Origin: Phytophthora sp. 'mugwort'
Lineage: Eukaryota > Oomycota > Peronosporomycetes > Peronosporales > Peronosporaceae
Assembly (NCBI GenBank): GCA_033558025.1
Contig: JAUCEF010000006.1
Location: forward strand, 4,836,001-4,900,000
DNA: 64,000 nt
Direction: 5' to 3'
The notes under the pieces are model-generated. The model did not search any database. It was not told the origin of the DNA and saw only the letters and a list, made by a program, of their open reading frames with translations. This document shows positions 10,191 to 19,293 of this stretch, piece after piece (positions within the stretch are counted from its first letter, which is position 1; each line of letters begins with the position of its first letter). The position numbers were made by a program, and so were the translations under genes.

Positions 10191-12118
10191 CGCGGAAGCT
10201 ACGCGTCTTGCATCTCTCGACGAGTCTGGCGCTTGAGCTGGTAACTTGGCAAATGCAGCGTTGAGACAGATGCCGCATTTACTGGATACCGTCGGATTCT
10301 ACCAAGATGATTTACACGATATTCATTTTTCTCCCTTCGCCGTCACACCTTAACCGTCGAGTATGATCGAACGGAAAAAAATATTATCAGGTTATGCTAG
10401 ACTCGCGTATGGTACCCGTCGTACAAGTCAGGATATATTGCTTCAGGCTTATTAAAGCCGTCGAACTCCATTGTTGACCAAGACAACAGTAGAGGATATC
10501 CTCGGAGAATGTTACAATACGTTGACAACTTCAGGGTAGAAAGCACAGTAAGCGCGACAAGCAACCTTTGCCGTCATCTTGGGGTCAGGAACTGGAAAAA
10601 TGTTTGCAACGATTTCGCGTGCTACTCACGATTGCTGTCAAGACTGCAGGGTCTACTGAGCATGCAATACAGTATTGGTATTGCAGCTGAGACTGCAGTT
10701 TTAATTGCAATACACCGCTCAGGTGCAATAGAGTATTTGATTGACGGTATTGCAGTTTCATATGTTGAAGACGACCCATACCGCGATTGAAGACGGGTGC
10801 GATCCAGTTTGAACTTCCTCAAGAACCTGAAACACGGCGAATCGTTTGTGGTGACAGGTTGAGCTACTACAGCAACTGCAAGACCAAAAGAGACGAAATC
10901 TGGCTCGAGAGACGACGAACGCAAGCCTAAGCTTCTTGCACGGGACATGAGCATCAGTCGAGAGGTTATTCAGCTCGGCAAAGTATGTCATGACTGACCG
11001 CAGATCTCGCATGACTCCAGTCCTGTTTGAAGCCATCATGTTCCTGAATACAAACAGGGATTTCTGGGACTCACGACTCGTGGCCAAAGCAATCTAGGAT
11101 TCACACAACGAGGGCTCCCGCAGCGATCTAGATTGACGTAGTTTGCGCTCGTAGTTGGGTATTGTGATATTCAATGCAATGGGTATTGAATATCACAATA
11201 CCCAACTACGAGCGCAAACTACAATGCAATGGGTATTGCAATATCCCACCCTGATGCAGTTGAGAATTTGTATTTCTAGCATCAGCACAGTCTATCATTG
11301 TACGTGCAACACTTTTCCGGCGGAAAGATCAATACATTTATTCCTACCACTGCTTGGGGCAATTTCCGAGGAGCGGAACATTTGGCTGCGCGCTCCTTCG
11401 ACTGATCTCACTGCAAGCTGTCCAAGCTTTTCCTTCGGCTACGGTGTCAGTACTACATGTACCGTACCCGCAATTTGTCATCATTTGTCGAGTCCGTGCG
11501 GAGTCCGGGACAGTTGCACGAATGCCACTTGATACTACCTCCGGGGGGTTGAAAGACTGCATTGATGGCCTATCCAATCCTGTGACTATAAATGCTCGGT
11601 CAAATATAAAATATTAGAGAGCGAAGTCGATACATTTACACAGAGAAGGTACTTAGACGCCCCCATCATCGGCTTTTAAAAGGCACCATGAGTGGTGATG
11701 ATTGAGGTTTTCTAGTTGACGAAACGTAAATTACAGGACGAAATACATGTATCCGACAAAGTTCTGAAGTTGTCTTAGAATAGGCATTGCGACAACAATT
11801 GCCAGTGACTGTACATAACACTGCTTACAAAACTCCCTGCAAAACAGGGATCAACCATGGCGAAAACCGTGGCAACCAACAAAATGTAGCTCTTATCGAC
11901 CTCACATCAATCCCGTTACTTCACAGTGCGCAAAAAGAATTTTGCCAGTGAAGCATCGTCCTATTAATAAACTCGCCCTAATTCTTAACTGAAAAATATG
12001 AGCGGCTTCACACGCATCCTTAACACACTTATTTATTGTACCAGGTGTTTGCTTACAAATACCTCGTCTCGATCAATTCAACTGTACCGTCGTTCAGTCG
12101 GTATTATGTTTCGAGCAT
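10191..12118. other. Gene-poor spacer rich in GCAATAC/GTATTGC motifs
   Basis: No gene that I can support. Between 10660 and 10760 the octamer TGCAATAC or its complement GTATTGCA recurs several times. The related string CAATGCAATGGGTATTG occurs as a direct repeat at 11172-11188 and 11222-11238, next to a perfect 38-bp hairpin listed separately. This looks like a small palindromic or MITE-like repeat field, not coding DNA. Confidence 0.45.
11138..11222. repeat. Perfect 38-bp inverted repeat with 9-nt loop
   Basis: Arms at 11138-11175 and 11185-11222 are exact reverse complements; the loop is GCAATGGGT (11176-11184). The outer ends read GTAGTTTGCGCTCG and its complement. Such a perfect palindrome-like structure is unusual outside transposon ends or fold-back elements. 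The inner part shares CAATGCAATGGGTATTG with sequence immediately to the right, suggesting that the right arm was made by copying, for example template-switch inversion during replication. Confidence 0.9.
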
Positions 12119-13570
12119 ATGAATACTTTCGAAGGTCTCAACGATTTCATGTCACTCGACAATTCCCCATCGTCTCCAAGGCTCTCCATTGGCGCAAAGG
12201 CGTCGTCTTCATCCGACGAAAGCGACGACATGGAGGCTACTTTGCATACGCCACCGCCACCGACGTCTTCGTCACGTTCCGCTGCACTGTATGATGCCGT
12301 CGTTTCCCCCTCGGATGCCTCTTCAGGCACCACATTCCAGCTCGAAGACGGGTCAAACTCCGCCTGCTCTAGCTCGTCTTCCTGCTCGAGTTCGAGCTTC
12401 CTGCAGGGTGACAGCGTGGGCGACGTTAGCGCAAGCACAACCGCAGCAGTTGTAGGATCGGAGGGCTACTCCAGCTGCAACGACGACCAGGTGCAGATCG
12501 AGGCCGTATCCCCCTCGCCCATGGACTGGACGTCCATAGACCGATGCCCCTATTACCCGCCGCGAAGCGATGGCTGCACGGAGCCGAGGTCCTGCAGAGA
12601 TTGCCTTAATATCGACGTGGGGGGTGGCTACAGTTGCATGGTGAACCAGTATGGCCGCTGCGTACAGAAGAGCATGTCGACATACATCAAAGCCCTGGAC
12701 TTTAAATACCAGATTTCTTCCAACGACGGAGAAGTGCATGAGGAGCAGAAGGTCCAGTTCCCGGCAGATATTGTGGACTATTGTCCCTATGGAGACAAAT
12801 TGTGCAAACAGTGTAAGGATACCGTCTTTGCCGACGTGATCCAAGGCAGAATCAACGGTTCATTGACCAAGTTCTGCTTCGGAGAAGGAGGATGCGTCTG
12901 CATTGCAGTGTGCGAGGCCCCGATCTGGAAGACCACCATTGGACAGACGGTCTGCAATGGCTCGGTCGTGAACAAGGACTACGAGAGTCAGCATGCCAAT
13001 GCGTATGAAGGATCGACGGCGGACAGCCATAACGGTCATGGAACCCCACTTGTCAACCTCATGATGGAAATTGTAGGAGGTGTTGCAGCTGCCGTTATGC
13101 TGATTGCTGCCGTCATGTACGTCCGCAAACGCCGTAGAGCAGCGAGTGACGAGGGCTCGGGTGGATCGAACACTGACTCAGGTGGTGCAGAGGGTGGAAG
13201 ATCGCAGGAAGGTGAAGAAGGCGCTGCTGGAGCTGTATCCATTGTTGTACCAGCCCCATTGAGCCTCTTCGGTTGGCAAGCTATGAGATCGGAACTCATT
13301 GAACGCGAGCAGTTGCTGTTGGCTGGTGTCGAGGATTTCTCGAACGTGAGGACGGGATACCTGCAGCTTCTAGACGTGGACGCCTCTGCACCTCCGCCGG
13401 AAGAGGACGAAAGCTCAGCACCTGTGTTGCTGGTCCCATTAGCTGGTGCATCGGCGCCTTCATTTTCGCCGAGAGATCTTCCGTCATTCCCTGTAGCTCC
13501 GTCCGCCCCGCTTGTATCGCCATCTGCTCCACCAGCATCCCCGACCCTCCTCGAGGAAGAATTATTGTAA
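12119..13570 (+). CDS. Cysteine-rich single-pass membrane protein, paralogue D
   Basis: Single-exon, 483 aa, ATG at 12119. It is the longest member, with about 140 residues of Ser/Asp/Thr-rich N-terminus before module 1 (C-x9-C-x5-C-x2-C-x10-C-x7-C, with EPRSCRDCLN). Module 2 is complete (YCPYGDKLCKQC, then CFGEGGCVCIAVC). The membrane span is at about 313-335, then RKRRRA, a Gly/Ser/Glu-rich linker, the box LSLFGWQAMRSELIEREQ, and a Pro/Ser/Ala tail. The tail contains two PSAP motifs (APSAPLVSPSAPPASP) and several looser SAP repeats, and ends in acidic LLEEELL. It lies 4 kb beyond the other three, separated by the CorA pseudogene and a repeat field. Function unknown; the architecture suggests a surface or endosomal protein whose tail is read by trafficking factors (inference). 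Confidence 0.74.
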   Translation: MNTFEGLNDFMSLDNSPSSPRLSIGAKASSSSDESDDMEATLHTPPPPTSSSRSAALYDAVVSPSDASSGTTFQLEDGSNSACSSSSSCSSSSFLQGDSVGDVSASTTAAVVGSEGYSSCNDDQVQIEAVSPSPMDWTSIDRCPYYPPRSDGCTEPRSCRDCLNIDVGGGYSCMVNQYGRCVQKSMSTYIKALDFKYQISSNDGEVHEEQKVQFPADIVDYCPYGDKLCKQCKDTVFADVIQGRINGSLTKFCFGEGGCVCIAVCEAPIWKTTIGQTVCNGSVVNKDYESQHANAYEGSTADSHNGHGTPLVNLMMEIVGGVAAAVMLIAAVMYVRKRRRAASDEGSGGSNTDSGGAEGGRSQEGEEGAAGAVSIVVPAPLSLFGWQAMRSELIEREQLLLAGVEDFSNVRTGYLQLLDVDASAPPPEEDESSAPVLLVPLAGASAPSFSPRDLPSFPVAPSAPLVSPSAPPASPTLLEEELL

Positions 13571-14076
13571 CGCGGAAATGATTCACTTGTGAATAGTATT
13601 TATTAAAATGACTTGCTGTTCAGCTCTTAAATGGATCGCTATGGAACTGAGAGCCTTTTTGTTTGCTGTTCGCATTTTGAAGCGGATTCATTTGAGCTCT
13701 TCTTCTCCTTCGCTTTTGCACTGAAGATTACGACGCGATTTAGTCCACTCGAAATCCTCGGACTATTTGTGTACCGTACGAAACGTTCAGCTGGCTACAT
13801 CGGATGTGCAATAACTTATTGCCAATAATAAGCGGGAGGTTTTCAAGCAGAAATGGGCCACGAGCACATCGGCAGAGCGTTCCTGCTTGCATTGGCTCCG
13901 GCTGTATTACTGTCCGCTCTTCTAAAGAAGCTGGAGAAGTGCGTGCTGCTGCACAAACTGCTGCGCTCCACTGTACTCGAGCAGAACGCAAAACAACGGC
14001 CGGCAGACGCCCCGACGCGCTCTCTTCAGCGTAAAGGCGACATTGCGCTAACAGGGCGTAGCTTTGTGTATTTGCT
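13571..14076 (+). other. Intergenic spacer with a small open frame
   Basis: Between paralogue D and the first FBT transporter. A 97-codon plus frame (13853-14146) starts at an ATG and has a hydrophobic N-terminus (RAFLLALAPAVLLSALL), but it overlaps the start of the transporter in another frame. I treat it as chance. Nothing else is seen. Confidence 0.35.
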
Positions 14077-16059
14077 ATGGGTCGACTTCATTTTACGAGA
14101 TACTATGAAGAGGACTCGGAGAGCATTCAACGCGAGAATGACTTAGCCAGCAGCACAGGTTTCAACCAGAGTCGGGGCCTTCCCGCGTTAAATCGAAGCG
14201 CATTCGAGCACAGTCTTAATCAAAGTGGCTTTGAGCGAGGACTTCGGATCGATAATGTCCAGGTCTCGGCGATCCCCATCCTCGGTCGGGTGGATAACCC
14301 GCTTATGAGCTCCGTTGTGATCATGAATGGAGCCGACTCGGCCGTCCACAGTCCAACATGGAGGAAACGCGAAGAAGATAATGAAGAAGAATCAGCACAG
14401 CCATTCCCAGCATTATCGAGGCAGTTTGAAGTCAATTTGCTCTCGCGATGGCACGTCGGATTGCTCGTATCCACAGGTTTCGCTGGCATCCTCATGACTT
14501 GTTTAAAGCGTGGGGTTTTGCCCCTTCTCGAAATCGAACTGAAGATGAAATCGTATCAAGTGAATGCTGCATCTGTGCTGATCCTGCTTCCCTGGTCGTA
14601 CAGCTTCCTCTGGGGCTTCATTTCAGACACTGTGCCTATCTTGGGCTCCAGACGCAAGGCATATATTATTCTCGCGTGGATGATGACGATGCTAGCGTGT
14701 CTTGCCATGGCTCTACTGGATCAGTTTGTGTCATATCGAGCAGAAGAAAACGACGTCACCTCTGCGGATATATTAAAGCATACCGAGTCACTCATGGACG
14801 CGTATATCGTATTACTCATGGTGGCCAACTTTGGGTGCATTGTAGTGCTCGTCATCGGACAGACTTACGTGATCGCACAGACTCGAAAGGAGCGTATGAC
14901 AGTTCGCGGAACAGCGCTCGGAACGCTGCTCATTACCCAGTTCGGTAGTGAATTTATCGGTCAGGTTGTTGCAGACTACGCCATTTTTCAAGTCACGGAC
15001 TTCGAAACGACGCCACAGGTGACTCTGCGTCAAACTATGTTGTTTTGCGTCTTCTACACGGTAGTACCGTTGATAGCGCTCTGTACGTGCTTTTTCGAGA
15101 AGCCTGACCCACCACCGATCAATGCCGCACGTGATCGTTACAATCGAGCGACCATCGAGAACATGGATACATCGGCCGCGGAGCTGCAAAGGGCTTACAT
15201 GACGGCTGCAAACTTCTATCAGCGCGTCAAGCTAGCGCTGCGCGGCCATTGGATTCGGCTACGTAGCGCGCTGGATAAGGAGTCGACGTCACGCATCATG
15301 CGTTTTTTAATCGGATTTATCTTCATGTCGGAGTTTTCACTCACGTACCCTACGACGCGAATTGAGGAGTGGTGTGGCATGAATGCCAAGGCTGCTTCAG
15401 CGGGCCACCTCCTGATGGAATTATTCTCGCTGCTTCCTGCTATACTTTGGAAGTATTTCTTTCTGAACTGTGACTGGCGCTGGTGCATTTTCTCGAGTTT
15501 TATCATTATCACGATGACACCCCAGTTTGTTTATTACTCAATGGCAACACTTAACCCTGGTGCGCGGAACATCGATATTTACGCAGTTGTAACGGCTCTT
15601 AATGGGTTTATCCGCAGCTCAATTGTGATTCTTGAGCTCGCAATCAGTGCTGAAATTGCCCCTGTCGGTGGCGAAGGAGCATTTGTGGGCATTGTCGTCT
15701 CGATGGCGTCCAGTATGCGTCTCATGGCGAATACTGTCTCCAACACGATTGGTTTCATGTTCAAGGACACTGAAAACTCGGTTGGAACACGGGCAGATCC
15801 AGACAGGATGCAGGTGGCATTTGCGCTCGTCTTATCGCATATTATCCAAGTCGTCGGGCTTGTGGCGCTAGTCTTCTTGCCTAAGCAAAAGCGCCAACTG
15901 CAGCGACTGCATCGGTTTGGAAACAAGAACGTCAAGTGGACCACGTGGTGGATCACCGGGTGTCTGGCACTTTCTTTCGTAGTTAGCACAGTTTTCAACG
16001 CTTTGGCCTTTGCGCCTTCGACGTCATGTATGACCATCATCGGCGGCAATGGCTGCTGA
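14077..16059 (+). CDS. Folate-biopterin transporter (FBT)-family protein, copy 1
   Basis: Intronless, 660 aa, ATG at 14077. About 115 hydrophilic N-terminal residues precede roughly a dozen hydrophobic segments. Diagnostic features are the segment LLPWSYSFLWGFISDTVPIL followed by GSRRKAYI (the FBT/BT1 pattern W-x-F-x-G/K...SD..P..GSRR), and the strongly conserved loop AEIAPVGGEGAFVGIVVSM in the second half. FBT proteins are major-facilitator-type transporters that move folates, pterins or related compounds such as S-adenosylmethionine across plasma or organelle membranes in protists, plants and cyanobacteria; the substrate here is not predictable. It converges on a paralogue 165 bp away with the same architecture, consistent with an inverted duplication. 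FBT genes are expanded in oomycetes. Confidence 0.85.
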   Translation: MGRLHFTRYYEEDSESIQRENDLASSTGFNQSRGLPALNRSAFEHSLNQSGFERGLRIDNVQVSAIPILGRVDNPLMSSVVIMNGADSAVHSPTWRKREEDNEEESAQPFPALSRQFEVNLLSRWHVGLLVSTGFAGILMTCLKRGVLPLLEIELKMKSYQVNAASVLILLPWSYSFLWGFISDTVPILGSRRKAYIILAWMMTMLACLAMALLDQFVSYRAEENDVTSADILKHTESLMDAYIVLLMVANFGCIVVLVIGQTYVIAQTRKERMTVRGTALGTLLITQFGSEFIGQVVADYAIFQVTDFETTPQVTLRQTMLFCVFYTVVPLIALCTCFFEKPDPPPINAARDRYNRATIENMDTSAAELQRAYMTAANFYQRVKLALRGHWIRLRSALDKESTSRIMRFLIGFIFMSEFSLTYPTTRIEEWCGMNAKAASAGHLLMELFSLLPAILWKYFFLNCDWRWCIFSSFIIITMTPQFVYYSMATLNPGARNIDIYAVVTALNGFIRSSIVILELAISAEIAPVGGEGAFVGIVVSMASSMRLMANTVSNTIGFMFKDTENSVGTRADPDRMQVAFALVLSHIIQVVGLVALVFLPKQKRQLQRLHRFGNKNVKWTTWWITGCLALSFVVSTVFNALAFAPSTSCMTIIGGNGC

Positions 16060-16224
16060 TACCAGAGATTTCTAGATTTAAATATCATAACGTGCCTTGT
16101 GATGCCACGTTAAAAACATTTATAAAAGCATTTAATGTGGTATCCGTGCTGTTAATTACTTCGAGATGTTCTTACGTTATTACTACTTTTCTACTTCATT
16201 TACTAAGCACTTGGCTAACTAGCC

Positions 16225-18252
16225 TTAGTTGCAGCCAGCCCCACCGACAAGTCGCAGGCACGCAGTGCTGGGGATGATAGCTAGCAAGTTAAAAACGGCG
16301 CTGATGAAGAATGCGCAACCAAGGGAGCCCAAGACCCACCATGTGGTACTTTTACCGCCTTGAGCACCAAAGCGGTGCAGTCGCTGGAGTTCTTGCTTCT
16401 GTCCAGGAAGAAAAAGCAGCGCCACCATACTGATAAGCCTGATCGAGTAGCAAATACCAAGGCCAAAGATGACTTGGTCGCTCTGCTTTTCTGTTCCGTT
16501 TAGACTGGGATCTTCAAACGCGAAGCCTAGTACGTTCGAAAACGTTGTAGAGAGAAGTCTCATGATGCTGCCCATCGACACGATGATGCCTACGAAAGCT
16601 CCTTCTCCACCGACAGGGGCAATCTCCGCAGCTAAAGCGACCTCCAGGATCACTAAACCAGCGCGCACGAACCCTCGTAGCGCCGTCATAAACGTGAAGG
16701 TTTCTTGGCTTCGCATACTGGGAGACAAGGTGGCCAGATAGAAGAACACGAGTTGGGGGAGCATCATAATGACAATCAAGCTGACCGAGACGCTATAACG
16801 CCAGTTGCAGTTGAGTGCACAGTATTTCCATGCCGCTGCTGCCAGCACGTACAACGTCTCCATTGTGATATTACTTGACGACTGGGCTTTGTCCGTAAAA
16901 TTGCACCAAATCTCGAGCTGAGCGTGTGGATATGTGAGTGTAAACTCCGACAAGAAGACGAAGATCATGAAGAAGCGAATGACACGGACGGTCGACTCCT
17001 TAGCGAGAGCTCTTCGTAGTAGAAGCCAGTTGACGCGAAAGCCCTTGAAGTAACTCGAAGAGGCAAGATCTCCATGCATGACGATGTGACAGTCAGCAGC
17101 TCCGTAATTGTTGTCTTCATCCTCGATCTCTGGCGGATCAGGGTCTTCATGGAAGAAGAAAACCAGCATAAACAGTGGCACGAGCGAAAAGAACATGAAA
17201 AACAGCGCTGTATCTCGGAACGACACGATCGGCGTGAGTCCAAATGCGGTGATATTGAAGATGGCCTTGTCAGTGACAATTTGACCCGCCAGTTCGCCCA
17301 TAAACTGCGTCAGTAGCAGCGTTCCGAGTGCCATCCCCCGCTCTTCGAGCGGTTCACGACGAGTTTGTGCTACGACGTACGTCTCCGTAATGATTAACGT
17401 GAGTACACATCCAAAGCTGGCCAGCATGAGCAGTCCAATGTATCCGTCGATCAGCGCCACACGATGCTCCAAGGCCTCCAGCGTTGCGGCTCGACTGGAG
17501 AGAGCGTTGTACTCGAGAGTGTAGTTGAGAATTGCCATAGCGAAACATGTCAGCAAAGTCACCACCCACCCTGCTATAATGTACGACTTGCGTCGAGATC
17601 CCAATAAGGGCAAAGCGTCTGAAATAAAGCCCCAGACAAAAGTGTACGACCACGGCAGCAGCATGAGTACATTCGCTGCGTCCACTTGGTACGTTTCCAA
17701 CTCGAGTTCCGCCTGGAGAAGAGGGAGCAACCCTCTCTTTAAACAAGTATTGAGAGCTCCTGCAAGCAACGTCGACACTAACAGTCCGATATGGCGGCAC
17801 GACATAAACTCCACGGAGCCCTTCTGGACTGCCCCGTCGACGGACGGCACCGAGCTGTTCGCGTTGATGGAAACCCCGTCGTCACCGTTGTGCACCCCCT
17901 TGGCGCTGATGAGGCCTCCATCGTAGTCTACTACTGCACAGATACTATCAAGCGCGCCTCTCCTAGTACTGATGATGGGGATGTCGAGTATGGTGTTGTC
18001 TCTCCTGGTGCTTATTGCCGGGACCGTCGTCGCGTACGAATCATCCAAGTTCCTGACCTCATAGTCGAATCGGTTGCGGTGGGGACGTGGTGGATGTCGC
18101 TTCCGTCGCGGGGTGGGAGCTTCTAGGGCGATTTTACTGTTCGGAGCTCTTCGGTTATTGTCTTTTTTAACTCGAGCAGGTTTCGTGGCGTATTTGGACT
18201 CCTGGTCACTCGCGTTGCTGCTTCCTGCGCTCAACAAGTTCCGACGGACCAT
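16225..18252 (-). CDS. Folate-biopterin transporter (FBT)-family protein, copy 2
   Basis: Intronless, 675 aa from the ATG at 18252; the frame is open upstream but without another ATG. A basic, Arg/Pro-rich N-terminus of about 150 residues precedes the transporter core. It shares the diagnostic strings of copy 1: LLPWSYTFVWGFISDALPLL then GSRRKSYI, and AEIAPVGGEGAFVGIIVSM. Both copies end in a similar short Cys-containing tail (CLRLVGGAGCN here). Divergence between copies is clear along the loops, so the duplication is not recent. Its promoter region contains a hairpin-interrupted element also found, without the hairpin, upstream of the kinase at 19294-20841. Confidence 0.85.
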   Translation of the reverse strand: MVRRNLLSAGSSNASDQESKYATKPARVKKDNNRRAPNSKIALEAPTPRRKRHPPRPHRNRFDYEVRNLDDSYATTVPAISTRRDNTILDIPIISTRRGALDSICAVVDYDGGLISAKGVHNGDDGVSINANSSVPSVDGAVQKGSVEFMSCRHIGLLVSTLLAGALNTCLKRGLLPLLQAELELETYQVDAANVLMLLPWSYTFVWGFISDALPLLGSRRKSYIIAGWVVTLLTCFAMAILNYTLEYNALSSRAATLEALEHRVALIDGYIGLLMLASFGCVLTLIITETYVVAQTRREPLEERGMALGTLLLTQFMGELAGQIVTDKAIFNITAFGLTPIVSFRDTALFFMFFSLVPLFMLVFFFHEDPDPPEIEDEDNNYGAADCHIVMHGDLASSSYFKGFRVNWLLLRRALAKESTVRVIRFFMIFVFLSEFTLTYPHAQLEIWCNFTDKAQSSSNITMETLYVLAAAAWKYCALNCNWRYSVSVSLIVIMMLPQLVFFYLATLSPSMRSQETFTFMTALRGFVRAGLVILEVALAAEIAPVGGEGAFVGIIVSMGSIMRLLSTTFSNVLGFAFEDPSLNGTEKQSDQVIFGLGICYSIRLISMVALLFLPGQKQELQRLHRFGAQGGKSTTWWVLGSLGCAFFISAVFNLLAIIPSTACLRLVGGAGCN

Positions 18253-18369
18253 TTCGAGTTCGTTGCAGTTTGCCGCGTGGGAATCGTTCCGGCAGCCCCG
18301 AAAAACAATTGGCACGATTGCACACTGCACCAAAGTCGGAATGTGGTGAACAGCAAACCAAGTGCTCGG

Positions 18370-18421
18370 TCCGTACCATAAAACGATTCAAAATGTGGCA
18401 TATTTTGAATCGTTCCAATTT
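18370..18421 (-). promoter_or_regulatory. Shared upstream element containing a hairpin
   Basis: Read on the minus strand, the region is AAATTGGAAC, then an imperfect hairpin with 13-nt arms (18382-18414, GATTCAAAAT facing ATTTTGAATC), then GTTTTATGGTACGGA. The same flanks occur uninterrupted at 21129-21154 upstream of the kinase gene (AAATTGGAAC then CATTTTATGG then AACGGA). Each copy lies upstream of a minus-strand gene, about 120 nt from the FBT start and about 290 nt from the kinase start. It is either a shared promoter element or a short mobile-element remnant. Confidence 0.45.
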
Positions 18422-19293
18422 GGAACAGCACAGTTTTCTTTTAAAAGGGAGCTTTTTGCCCTATTTACATTCTATGTTGCCACGTTTTGTGGACTCATAC
18501 GTTGTTTTGTGGGCAACGGAAAAGAGATTTGCAGCCGGCATTGACCAATGTGGAGAGCAGCTGCTGGGTGAGCGGTTTAGGCTGGAACTTGCTGCGAAAC
18601 CAGTTGCCGCTGCAGCTTGGCTATGACGTGTTGACCCATTTCGTTGAGGTCATTACTCCAACGAACGAAACCCATCAGATCGGTTGTGAACCTAACGAAA
18701 TTGATCCCTTGTCAAGGTTTGCCACCGCTCGTTGCTTGGCTTGTGGTGAATGCTATGGAGCGAGATCCCAAGAATCTGTTGCGCCTTGTTGGTCGAGGTA
18801 CCAGGGCATCGTACGTTGGATATTCGCTCCGGATGAAGACAAAGGTTCATCAGCCGATCCATGGACAAGGACGACAGAGGCTGTCCTCCTTTTCTGGCTC
18901 GAGCTTTTTCGTCTTTCGTTAATCCGGACCTTTAGAGAGGCAAAGATTCGGTTTCGGTAAGAAACCAACAATCACAAATTTTGTGATTTTAGCTCTCATC
19001 GTGATCAACGAGGTTAATACATGTAGCACGGCATGGCCAGCACATTGGCTCAGGTCCTGGATGAGGGTCCTTAATATCTAGTGTTGACCTTCATACTTTG
19101 CTGCTATCTGCTATTGGCTGCATTGTGATGGTCGACACATTATTTATAGATACTGAGCTGAGACTGTGAGCTCAATTTCGTGTGTATTGCTATCATACTC
19201 TCATGTTGAGTTCTCTTTTATCCTCTACTGTAAAATAACCGTCTTGTGGCCAGTCTGGACGCTGACATCAAATTCGATGCCATCGTTTATAAG
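18422..19293. other. Intergenic, unassigned open frames
   Basis: Plus-strand frames at 18487-18960 and 18644-18922 overlap and show no domain I recognise. They may be debris of an older gene or transposon. Nothing else is supported. Confidence 0.35.

Noticed and set aside
13853..14146. 97-codon plus frame with a hydrophobic, signal-like start
   Set aside because: It runs into the start of the FBT gene in another frame, and nothing in it is recognisable. Two overlapping genes here are less likely than chance.
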